From positions 20,147,501 to 20,211,500 of the forward strand of contig NC_073355.2 of the NCBI RefSeq assembly GCF_027580225.2: DNA of 64,000 nucleotides. The letters are read 5' to 3'. Under the pieces are notes generated by a model, which made no database searches, was not told where the DNA came from, and saw only the letters and a list, made by a program, of their open reading frames with translations. Numbering within the stretch: the stretch's first letter is position 1; each line of letters starts with the position of its first letter. Source of the DNA: Misgurnus anguillicaudatus (Eukaryota; Chordata; Actinopteri; Cypriniformes; Cobitidae). Positions 23,201-35,200 of this stretch are shown piece after piece. The translations under genes were made by a program, and so were the position numbers.

Positions 23201-26200
23201 GTATGTATTTAAATGTTTTATTTAAGGTAGAAAAGTGATTTAATCAAGTCAAGAGCAGTGAGAGATTTTTTCTCAATGCTGTTTGATTAACACGAGTGAC
23301 AGACAGGAGCAAAATTAGGTAACTTCCCCTTTAAGACCAAAGTCCGGATCTGTTACACATGCGCTTTCTCGTTTAGCTGTTTACTTTCTCTTAAAGCTCC
23401 CGTTCTTTCTGTGTTTTTGAAGCTTTGATTGTGTTTAGTGAGCAATATAACATGTGTTCATGTTTCACGTGTAAAAAAACGCGGTATTTTTCACACAATT
23501 GACTTATCTGTATAGCGCTGTTTTCACTGTCCTCAAAACAGGCTGATGTCTTCCTTGTTCTGTGAAGTCCCTCCTATAGAAATGCGTATCGAGTTCTGAT
23601 TGTGTAGTTTGTTTAATGTGTTGTGATTCGCACAGCTTAGCTTAGCAGAGCCATTTGAGCCAAAGCTGTGGGCGGAGTTTAGTCAACGAACTGTTTTACT
23701 GACGTCATTAAAGCAGGAAGTAGAGGGCTGTAGTCCAAACTGGACGTTCGTTGTAGGCTTTGAAAGAGGAATTCTATTAAAGAAAATATATCACCTGGCA
23801 GTGAACTTTGAGCTTTATCGTTTTACAGGTATTATTTATGCTATTATAGCAACATTACACACTAACTAGGGTTTTAAAAATGGGATCAGGAAGAACGTGA
23901 CCTTTAAGACCTAAATGGTCGTTTTTATGAGGATACTTGCAAAGACGGGAATTCTGACGCATTTATGTATTTAAGGCCAATAAGTGGGAAAAATGCTCAT
24001 GAGCTTAATGAGCAGCGGTTGGGTGACTTGCGCGCTCCTCACAGACAGAAAGAGCAGCGGTCGCGCGACTTGCGCGCTCCTCAAAGAGCGCACGCATATA
24101 TATCTTTTGTTTGTGTTTCAATGGCTTAAAATAGCTTGTTTTAAAACTGCAGTGCTTAAATGCGTGTACTAACGTTGCGTTTTTGCGACCATGCGCACAG
24201 GAGCGTGACGTGGGCGCGTAACCTCGATAGAGATGATAGTCCAAAATCTCTACCGGTTGACAAATTTCTACCGGTTAATCATGTCTACCGGTTTATCGCC
24301 CACCCCTATCTCCAACGTAAATCTCTTTTCTTGGACTACAACAAACACACGGATTGTAGGCAACAGTTTACTTTCTGGGATTGGTGATGTGGTAAAGATC
24401 GACTATATCATAATTCCTCGCGCTTCAGGCTCACAGCCTGTAAGTTAACTCCTGTTAGCATTGCATAGTGAGCGAATCTTTCAAACATGGTAAGGAGCGT
24501 CACATTTCCGGCTGACATCAGAGGTATTCAGGCCAATTACAACGTACAGATTAGCTGACCAATCAGGGACGCAAAGCTTTTCAAATCTGTGCGTTTCATG
24601 AAGAGAGTGAAATCTGGAGCTGTGGAAAATGTACGGTGTTTGTAAAACAATGTGTTTTGAATCATAAATTACGCAAAAACATTGTATTACCAAATTCACA
24701 AAATAACAATGAAATGGGTGCCCTTTAAACTACTAAATGTGACCCTTTCTGTAAAATCCAGGATAAGAGAGATTAGGGCATCAAGGTTTGATTTTTATTG
24801 TTTTGTTATATTGATTTCAATTTTTGACATGGCCTTAAAGGTGCAGTGTGTAAATTTTAGCGGCATCCAGGGATGATGTTGCAAATTGCAACCAATGGCT
24901 CAGTACACTGCTCACCCCTCGCTTTTGAAACGCATAGAGAAGCTACGGTAGCCGCTACCGGAAAAACATGTAATTGACAGACAACTTAGTAAAAAAAGTT
25001 TGTCCATTTAGGGCTTCTGTAGAAACATGGCGGCACAAAATGGCGACTTCCACGTAAGGGGACCCTCTGTTTATGTAGATAAAAATGTCTCATTCTAAGT
25101 TAATAAAAACATAAAGGTTCAATATAAAAAGGTCTTTATACACCCCTGATAATATAGTTTTGTAAATTATTTTGCATTTCTGTCAAGAGGTCCTTCTAAA
25201 AATTACACACTACACCTTTAAGACCTTTTCACACTGGACGTGAAGCAGCAACGCGAATGTGAGATGTAATTGCTTGCTGAAATAAGAACAATAGATCTCT
25301 GTGAAGCCTTTTATACTGCGTGCAATTATTTGTGCTGCAAGAAAGTTTGTATTTTTTTTTACCTGTGTCGATAGTTTTCCTCATTTCCATTCATCAATTC
25401 TAATGTTAAATTTAAATCTTTTATGCAGTGATATGATCATTTCCTTAAAATTATTATTATGCACATTGTGGTTTTCATATTAAAATTAGACAGTATAAAA
25501 AGTACTTATGTTATATTTCTTTAAATTTAAAGTCCCCATGAAATTAAAATAATTTTTAGTATAAATATGTTAAGCTTAAGAATAAATATAAACTGGTATA
25601 GTCCAAAACACCGATAATCTTTTCAACCAAAATATATAAGCATTCAAAACCTACAGTTTGGCACATGCGCTAAAAAAAGTTTCGGATTTTTATGACCTCA
25701 CCCTGCATTTCAGCTTCACATAACATTTCCTGTCCAATCAAATGCTCTTAAGATGCTGAAGCGTCCCGCCCTCTGCGATTTTGTTACAGTACGTCTTTGT
25801 AGGACTATGCTATAAATGAAACGCTTTTGTTTTTTGTAAAAAAAAAAGGGGGAGGGTTCTTAGAATAGTTAAACTGAATTCACTAGATCAAATAATACTG
25901 CATATTTCAGGGCACTTTAGTGGGCCTTTAAAACATTAAACTTGGCCTTCGTCTCAATCAGCTTACTTGTTCAGTAGTCGGGTCACTGATCAGGGAGTCG
26001 GCCCTATCAAGGGCTGTCTCAATTGCAAAATTCTTACAGTGCACTAGAAGTTTGTTCACTACAGTGTGTTCCCTTACCGGTAATCACGTGACCTTTTCTG
26101 ACGTTCTCCAATTGAAATCGTGTGACCCAACTCGATAAAAAATGCGCCAGAACTTTTGAAAAGACAAACTTTGATTAAGTTTAAATATGAACATGCACTG

Positions 26201-29200
26201 CAAAACTGGAAGGGGCGACAATCTAATTAATATTTAAATGTAATATTTTCTAAATTTATGCACCATACGCAAGACAATGATTTTTTTTTCTATAATATAC
26301 TTTAACAAGTGTTTAAAAATTAAGTCAGAGTGGTTGATTTTGCTGGTTATTGATAAATACCACTTGTGCAGTCAATGTCACAGGAAAATAAGTAAACAGT
26401 GTCCCAATGTTTAGTGAGCTAGAGTACCAGTGCCTGAACCAGTGTACACGATCTATTGATTCATGACCTCAGGAGCTGATTGAGACACACGCTATGTTAA
26501 TGCCAACCATAACATTTGAGGGATGATGCTTCTAAGTGGCAAAAGACATTAGGTAGACAAGCCGAATAGTGAGTGGTGCTCCCTAGTGGGCAGGTGAGCA
26601 GTAGCACCACCTATCGGGGAAGCATAAAGGAGCACATAGAGAGCATGTTCGCTCAATGTGAAAGCTCAGCTTGTTGGCGATTTGCATCGTTTTACTGCCT
26701 CACGCCAAGTATGGAAAAAAATAAATGAGTCAATATTAAAGATATCTTAGTTATTTTTCTCAGAATGTTATTTACATTATGTGTATAATATATATATAGG
26801 ATGATTTTATGAAGAAAACCGTAAATCGCTCAAACACAAATGTGAGTGCAGTGCACTGAATGCACATTTATATAGAAGCGTCTGCCAAATGCAGAAATGG
26901 AAGTGAGAAAGCACGTTTTGGTTTTATAGGGAAGCAAGATTTATTTAATGTCATACGGTTCCCAGCTTGGTGCATAGTGTTTTTGAGGCATATACTGTTT
27001 TAGCACCCTCTGCAAATAACCCACTGAAGTATGTTTGATCCTGTGTGACATAATGGAGATGGGACTTCAGAATAGGGCAGTTCGTCATAGGTTTGAGAGC
27101 GTGGTTGTGTAAGACATTACAGGCTTGATTAGGCGATTGTGAAGTGGCTCTCTGTGAGCGAGGTGGCCCGGGTGACGCAAGGCAGTGCCACACAGTCTCA
27201 GCTTTTGTTCTGAACTCGGTCGAGCTGACTGTGTGTTTTGTGCTCACACCGCGACTGCATCTCTTCTCATTAGTCTCAATCAGATGCGTCCTTTTGTTTG
27301 CAGAGAGAAATGAGTTGTGATGAGATACTAACATACGGCATACTGCACCGCATGTTTTGTATGTTGCACATTTTGTTGGTCTGCTTCTTTGGAAAACTGT
27401 TCAAATAGTTTGTGTTCCTGTAGTTCATTTGAAGTGCTGATGTCACAGGAATACATGATTGCTTTGGATTAAAGCCAAAGGCCAAATGCATGGATGTAAA
27501 TTCCAAACGTGTGTGTGTGATCTTTATATCAAAACTTTACTTTTACCGCGCTGTTCGCCTGCTGAATGCAAGTACTCTGAGACTCAGTATTTTTTCCCTC
27601 TCTAGAGTTGGGATCATTTTACGTGGATCAGATTTGACCTAGATATTCACTCTTTTGTTAAGAGTGCGGACGGCTATGCAGTTTTGTAATGAGAAACAGA
27701 CAATAGCCATCCAGAAATCATTTGAGCAAATAAAGAAAGTCTGCACGGGTTGGAAGCTGTTGACAATTTAAAAGAAAAGACTTTCTATTACCGTTTTCGA
27801 TCAGATTGGCCCATACTCAAAAGTGATCTTTTATGTTTGGATTTTATTTCCGCTCTGTTCTTAGTGTTTAGATCTGTGGGCTGTATGTAATGAGCATTAT
27901 ATGGCTGTAATTACTTTGCTTTCTCACTCCCATCAGAGAAATCTCTTAATTTATTTCATGCACTAAAGTCTCAAACTGTTGCTTCTTCACGTGTCAGATT
28001 TAAGTTTGGGTTTAAGGTTAACAAAATGCATTCTTTTTAATAATCGCATGCCGTACATTATTGTTGCTCCTCTATGCCCCGCCTTTCTGAAATGCGTTGA
28101 GGTTTACAAAGCTTATTGTTCTGAAAATCGTGGTTGTGATTGGCTGAATACATTAATCTCAATCAGTCAGCTTTTAACACTCCAAAGACAAAAGAAAACA
28201 TGAAATTGCATCATATGACCCCTTAATCTACTTAATAGACTATATGAAACTATCTAGACTGTTCAAGATGTCAGGTGGAAACTTTGCATATATAAAACCG
28301 CTATATTTTAAAATTATATAAGTTTTAAAGACCATTTTTTCAAAATTTATATTGCTGTTTTGGTCAGACACTTTGATGTGTCATCAAGTCGTTTACCAGA
28401 GTAAAGCTCAAATGAAGTTATGGTTTTGACAGCTATAATGTTGGGCTTATTGAAATTAAAATGGTTGTAAATTATATATTATGTGCATCTCATTAAGTTT
28501 TCTTCAACTTGCAGGTTATAACATTTATTGTAGCTATGGGGGTGCTACATTTATCTGTCATTTGGCCAAAATGTCATGTTATAAAACACAAAGTGTTATG
28601 CACAGGCTATTAGAGACAGTCTATCATTATCATGACTGTTATGAGGTTTTACAGACACTTTGACAATCCAGTGCAGTTACGAAGTTTAGCCACAAGCTTT
28701 TTTAATACTTCTCTATTGTTAAATATTTGCAAAAGCCACAGACCGTTGTAAAGGGTTACCAAAATTGATTTTTGAAGGAAATGAGCTATGGAACGACAAG
28801 GTTTCCACCCAACTGCGACTATATGGGAAAAGTAAATGGTAACCCAGGCTGTCCATGGTCACTATCAACTTTTTGGGCTGTTTTTGAGCTCTCTTTGTGT
28901 TAAACTAAATACAGTTAAGCATACAAGATTTTACACTTGATTAGAGGGTGAATAAATGATTGTTTATATTTTTGGGGGAACGTTAATGGGATAGTTCACC
29001 CAAAAATGAAAATCACAGGGTTCCCACAGGTCCTTAAAATCCTTGAAAGTTTGTGAATCTGGGGAAAAAATTTCAAGGCCATGGGAAGTTTTTGAAGATA
29101 TACATAAATGGATACAGGTCATTGACAGTGCTTGAATCTATTTTATGCAAGAAGTTTTCTGAAAAAAAATCCATGTTATTCCCTGTGTAGTTTAGGATAA

Positions 29201-32200
29201 TATCATAACAATTCACTTTAAATGCTTATATCTTCTGTATGCGAATGTTGAATTTGAAGTTAACTAAGGTGTGGGAACCCTGAAATCATGTCTTCATTTA
29301 CTCACCCTCAAGTTGTTTCAAACAAGCCTGTATACATTTTTTTGTTCTGCTGAACACAAAGGAAGATATTTTGAGCAATGTTTGTAACCAGACTTTCATA
29401 GTATCACTTTTCCTACCATTGAAGTCAATGGTGCTCCTGTTCCCTGCTTGTTTACAAATATCTTTATTTGTGTTCAGTAAATAGTGACAGAATATAATTT
29501 TTGTGTGAACTTGAGTAGAACAGAAGAAATATGCAAAACTGCAATATTCCTTGACTGTATGTTAAGATATGGTGCCCCTGGAGTGGAGATGACAGGACTT
29601 CATAAAGACACTGCTGCAGTCACACAGATACACTTCCTTTATGGACAGGTAAGCCTGTATTTCAGTCCTTTGTTTATGTGTTACACATTTATATTATTTG
29701 TTTGACATACTACATTAGCTTTGAAAGTTTTGGTGAGGTCTATTAAGTGTTAGACCATATGTACGCTACGTTTTATGAGGTTGTTGGTACTTAGGATTTC
29801 AGCCGTGTGGTATGTTTTGTGTTAATAGGGAAGGATACTTTCTCTCTTGGATGACAACAGCATTCACTTGTGGGAGATTGTGCAAAGAGAAAGTCGGTCT
29901 CATTTGGTGGAGGTCCACAGTTTCATATTGCCTGGCAGGCCAGGCATCGAGAGCACAAGGTTGGCCATCTTGCAAAGCTTTCTTACATTTATTAAAGGGA
30001 AAGTCTCCTTTTTGGAGATTTTAATATAAACTGGTTGGATAAACGTGGCAAACAAAAGCTGAAAATGACAATGTCAAAACATCACTTTCAACAAATAGTC
30101 AAGGGTCCAACTAGAATCACCCGAACAAGCAAAACAATGATTGATTTAATAATGACAAATAGACCTGAAAGAATTACAAGAACATACAATTTAATAACGG
30201 GCCTTTCTGATCATAATATGACCTTGATTATTAGGAAACTAACAAAACAGCGTCTACCAGTGTTTGTGAATGAACATAGGCCTAAATTAGGAAATGAAGT
30301 CATTCCCAAAAACCAAAAGCAACATCTTGCTAACGAATTAAATAATATTGATTGGAATGACGTTTTACAAACTAAGGATGTAGATAAGAGTTGTAATATT
30401 ATGAAGAAAACACTTACAGGACATATTAAGAAATATACAAAAACGGTTAAGTGTATACAAAGAAGAAGATCTTTACCCTGGCTGAATAATGATATTCGCC
30501 AGTTAATGAAAAAAAGGGATCTTGCTTTGAAAAATTCACTGTTTTCTAAATCAATTACAGACCACCTTATTTTTAAGGGATTAAGAAATCGGGTTGTTAA
30601 GGAATTGCGCCTGGCAAAATCCACATATTTGACACAACTGATATTAGAATCTAAAGGAAATGGTACTTCTATTTGGAAACACTTAAATAGTGTTACTAAA
30701 CTTAAGTCCAGTCATAAAAAATTAATAACGGAGTTGGAAATAAAAGGAGTACTTAGCACCGACACTACAGAAATTGCAAATGAATTTAATAATTATTTTA
30801 TAAAATCAGTGGAGGAGCTCGCTCAAAATTTTGAGACAGTAACACTATCACAGGCTAATGAGGCTATTACAACACACTCTTTTCAGTCCTTTTATATTAA
30901 GGAGGTTGACCAAGAGAAAGTAGGTAAAATCATTAATAAATTAAATAATTCAAAGGCAAAGGATTGGTTTGGGTTGGATATTGCTGTTATTAAAACACAC
31001 TGCTCCACTCTGATTAAACCAATAACACATTTAATAAACCTCTCCATTAGAGCTGGTAAATTTCCACAAACTTGGAAAACAGCAGTCATAACGCCAATTT
31101 TCAAGGCTGGTGCACCAAATCAAGTAAGCAATTATAGACCAATCTCAATCTTACCAGTTCTTTCAAAGATTCTAGAAAAAGTTGTTGCAGAACAACTGGT
31201 TGACTACCTTGAAAATAATTCACTTATCTATTCTAAACAATTTGCATTTAGATCTGGGTACTCAACGGAAATGGCCAACTGCTACCTTACTGAAAACATA
31301 AAATCTTCATTAGACAAGGGTAATGTAGTTGGAGCAGTGTTCATAGATCTTAAACAGGCTTTTGATACTGTGAATCATGAAGTGCTTTTGAACAAATTTA
31401 GTACCTTTAACTTTTCTGAGCAAGCAGTTAGTTGGATTGCATCCTATCTTATATCAAGAGAGCAATGTGTAAAAATCAATACAGAATATTCAACCCCTAG
31501 ACCGTCTACAATGGGAATCCCTCAAGGCTCAATTTTGGGGCCTCTGCTATTCAGCTTATACATAAACGACTTGCCATCTTGCTGTAAAAAAGCTGAATGT
31601 CAGATGTATGCTGATGATACAATTATACATTTATCAGCCAAAACCCCTAGGGCAGCAGCTGAAATATTAACAAGTGAAATGGAGGGAGTATCCCTTTGGC
31701 TTAAAAACAATCATCTAACTCTGAATCTGAAAAAGACTGTGTCAATGTGTTTTTCCATGAGAAGGAAAGTAAAAGAAAAGCTTATTATTAAAATAAATCA
31801 AGAGGAGATAGAGGAAGTCAAAGATTTTAAATTCTTAGGTGTAATTCTGGACCCGGAACTTAAATTTGATAAACACGTTAAAAAACTATGTAAAACTGTA
31901 AAGACTAATTTAAATTGTTTTAAAATGATCAGACATTACATACCTCTTAAGGCAGCTCACATGTTTATGCATGCAATGATATTTTCCCATCTTTCTTATT
32001 GTGTTACTGTATGGAGCCAGGCTTCACAGTCTACTGTTAAACCCATTATTTCATTATATAAACAAGCTTTGAAAATAATGGCTCAAAAACCAATGAAATA
32101 GAATCACTGTATAATACTGAAAAAGTATAATTTTCTAAGCTATGATAGTTTTATTAAGTTTTCTTTTATCAAATTGATTTTTAAATGTGTGAATAATCTT

Positions 32201-35200
32201 GCGCCACCAGCACTTAGTCCATATCTACAAAAAATAAGTACTAATAGGATCACCACCAGGGGATCATCACATCGCAACTGCTGGGTGGCACAGCGTAAAA
32301 CTAGTTTTGGTCAGTCATCGTTCTCTTTAAAAGTGATACTTTTTTGGAATACCCTACCAACAGAAATAAAAACGTAAACAAATTTGAAACCATTTAATGA
32401 AAAGGTGAAATACTGGCTGAAACAAAACCAAATCTGCGATCACTGATCATGTCACTGTGATTTTATTAATTGTAATTTTTAATGTTTTATTGTTGTTTCT
32501 GATGTTTGTCTTTGGTTTTATTGGTGGTGGTGATAACCAGGGACAGGGGTTGCAAATTAGCTTCGGCTAGAAACCCTGTGTGCAACACATCTGTTCAAGT
32601 TATTGTAACCTGTTACAATGTGCCTCTCTGCATTGTCCCTGACAAATAAACAAATAAAAAAAAAAAAAAAAAATTCCACTTTTTTTGAAAATATGCTCAT
32701 TTTCCAGCTCCCCTAGAGTTAAACTATTGATTTTTACAGTTTTGGAATCCATTCAGCTGATCTCCGGGTCTGGCGCTAACACTTTTAGCAAAGCTTAGCA
32801 TAATCCATTGAATCTGATTAGACCTTTAGCATCACGTTAAAAAATAACCAAAAAGAGTTTTTATATTTTTCATGTTTAAACTTGACTCTTCTGTAATTAC
32901 ATTGTGTACTAAGACCGACAGAAAATTAAAAGTTGCGATTTTCTAGGCAGATATGATCGGAACTATGCTCTCAAACTGGCGTAATAATCAAGAACTTTGT
33001 TGATGTAACATGGCTGCAGCAGGCGTAGTGATATAATGCACTGCCTGAAAATAGTCCCCTTGGTTACTTTCAATAACAGGGTAACTACAAAAGAGTCAAG
33101 TTTTTAATAGGAAAAATATCGAAACTCTCTGGTTATTTTTTAGCGCAATGCTAATGGTCTAATTAGACTCAATGGATTGTGCTAAGCTATGCTAAAAGTG
33201 CTAGCGCAAGACCCCGAGATCAGCTGAATGGATTCCAAAATGATAAAAATCAAATGTTTCATTTTCCAGCTCCCCTAAACTATTGAAAATGTCAATTGGA
33301 TAATTTGTTTAATCTTAAAGCGATACTGAACGTTAGTATTATTGCATTTATTTTTGATCTACCCAAATTGCTTTTGTGGTTCCTCTGATCACCTTGTCCA
33401 GGCTGTGACGTTGATATGTTCCCTTTTCTTTTTAGTGTAACTCGCGTAACCGTTATGCTCCTGAAACAGAACTCTGATCTTCTTGCTCTGGGAACTGAAG
33501 GTGGTGGGGTTCACTTCCTGGAGTTGCCCACTTTCACATTGTTAAACAAGTCCCTATTCCAGGATGAAATCATGCAGAGGTAAGGCTTGCATTTATTTCA
33601 GCGGCCTACTCTGATGGCACCTTAACCCCATTCACACAAAGCGTGATGAATATTTGGTATTACTAAATGGGACAAAAACATTTATATGTAATAATGAACT
33701 TTTTAAGGTTTTCTAAAGCTGTAGAAAAACTTGAAATGAGAAATCAAATTGTTTTTATAAGACACTAGGGTAAGTAGCCCATTGTGTTTGCAGCGAAAAA
33801 ATAATGCGTTCGACTCGGGTGTGCCTCCATAAAGCCCGATTTATAGTCGTGCTTAAGCTCTACGCCGTGGTTATCCGTAGCCTGATGTGCACCTCGCAAA
33901 ATTTTTAACAGCGTGTCAGATCTACCCGGACTGCAAGTGCTGTGATTGGTCCACCAGAACCCCTCCCGTCAGGTAAAAAAACTGTCTCATAGGTATTTCC
34001 GTTTGCGACAGTGAAAACAAAAATGAGCCAAGTAGAGGAGTGATTTAACTCAAACTAAAACAAAAGTCGCTGTTTATTTACTTCCATCATTGTTGGTCTT
34101 TTCAAATCATACAAAACAAGTTGCTGTTCTTTCGTCGTTTATGGGTTAACTTGCCAAGCTTCTTCTTCTTTGACGGTCGCGCTGCTACTGTGGTTACACG
34201 CGTGGATACTGCCTACCAGCGGTCTGCACGTGTTGCATGCAACGCAAAAGTATAAATGAAAACCGACACGGAACATACGCAATCACGGCTACGCCGTAGG
34301 ACCTACGCACAACTATAACAAGCCCTTAAGTCTTAAAACGTGAAGCCGCTGGCTCTTTGATTGGCCCCCGGTGGCTGGTTGCAGTACAAGTCATAAACCC
34401 CGCCCTCTCCATTCAAACGAATGGGACTTAATTTTAAGCAAAAGAATCGTGATTCTCATTTTATACAGAATCATGTCTACCGCGGCTCCACCTCTGGCTC
34501 CACGAACGATTCCTTCTGCGCGTGCCTTGGCTCCAAACTGAAGTTTTTACGTAACATAGCGGCGACCATGGTCGGACATTTTTGGCTTCAATTCATTACA
34601 ATGGAGGGAGCCGACGTCGCGTCTTCCATATTTTTTTAAAGTCTATGATTCGACCCCAGGGAACACACATACTGCTAAAATGCATAGCTTGAATGTACTG
34701 TAAGTCGCTTTAGATAAGTGTCTGTCCCATGCATAAATATGAACGTAAAGTAGATAATGATTTTATTTTTAGGCAAACTTTCTGCGAAGAAAAAACCCTA
34801 AAATCAAATTTCCTCTGTAATTGCTCTGCAGAGGATTTGACAATGTCTGTAATGGGGAAATTATTCAGCCTGTGACTCAGAAGCACTAGACAGATTCCCC
34901 AGCTTGTTCACTTACCTCATAAAATAAGCATTTGGGGACCCCCCTCCCCATTTGAGAGGACTGTGCATGAAGTTAATGAAGCTGCACCAAAACCTTTTAT
35001 TTTCTTTTTTTTTCCATTTGGCCCCAAGGTGCTTTTGATGCACAGCTCTTGGACTCTATAGAGAGGGATCTTACTTCCCGATTCGCTCGGGGCTAAATGC
35101 CCATTTCTGCCCCCAGCTGTGGCTGTCTGTTACCCTGTCAGCAGAGCTGCATGATGGGGCTCAAGGGTTTCTGTCCCATACTTGAGTCACTGAGTTCACA

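Larger units (their letters stand above)
9649..29566 (+). other. llgl1 intron 2, about 19.9 kb, transposon-rich
   Basis: It splits the N-terminal propeller between Lys and Ile of the AIKIYGAP stretch (the Ile codon is split AT|A). Named elements inside are listed separately. Stretches where I recognise nothing firm: 9649-10529 (apart from a TTAA AGGGCACCTATTATAC end near 9745), 10816-11970, 13546-15700, 16295-18267, 18999-20170 (apart from a possible SINE near 19470-19560) and 25222-28985. None has a credible ORF or exon. The donor AAAAT|GTATCC is weak, so cryptic donors nearby are possible. Confidence 0.6.
29996..33290. mobile_element. TTAA foldback element interrupted by the LINE
   Basis: The left end is TTAA (29992-29995) then AGGGAAAGTCTCC. 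After the LINE, the body resumes at 32674 (CCACTTTTTTTGAAAATATGCTC). The left arm (about 32674-32850) includes TTGGAATCCATTCAGCTGA. The right arm (about 33120-33280) carries the reverse complement, including TCAGCTGAATGGATTCCAAAA. A sister copy without the LINE lies at about 51466-52020. The right terminus is diverged, so 33290 is approximate. Confidence 0.7.

Noticed and set aside
26951..27334. 127-residue minus-strand frame in intron 2
   Set aside because: No domain, no recognisable promoter or poly(A) context, and single-exon; a chance frame is more likely. Low-level transcription cannot be excluded.
30035..32101. 688-residue frame as a host gene
   Set aside because: It is the reverse transcriptase of a 5'-truncated LINE with a poly(A) tail, in an llgl1 intron; its apparent start is a TTG in the middle of the endonuclease motif.
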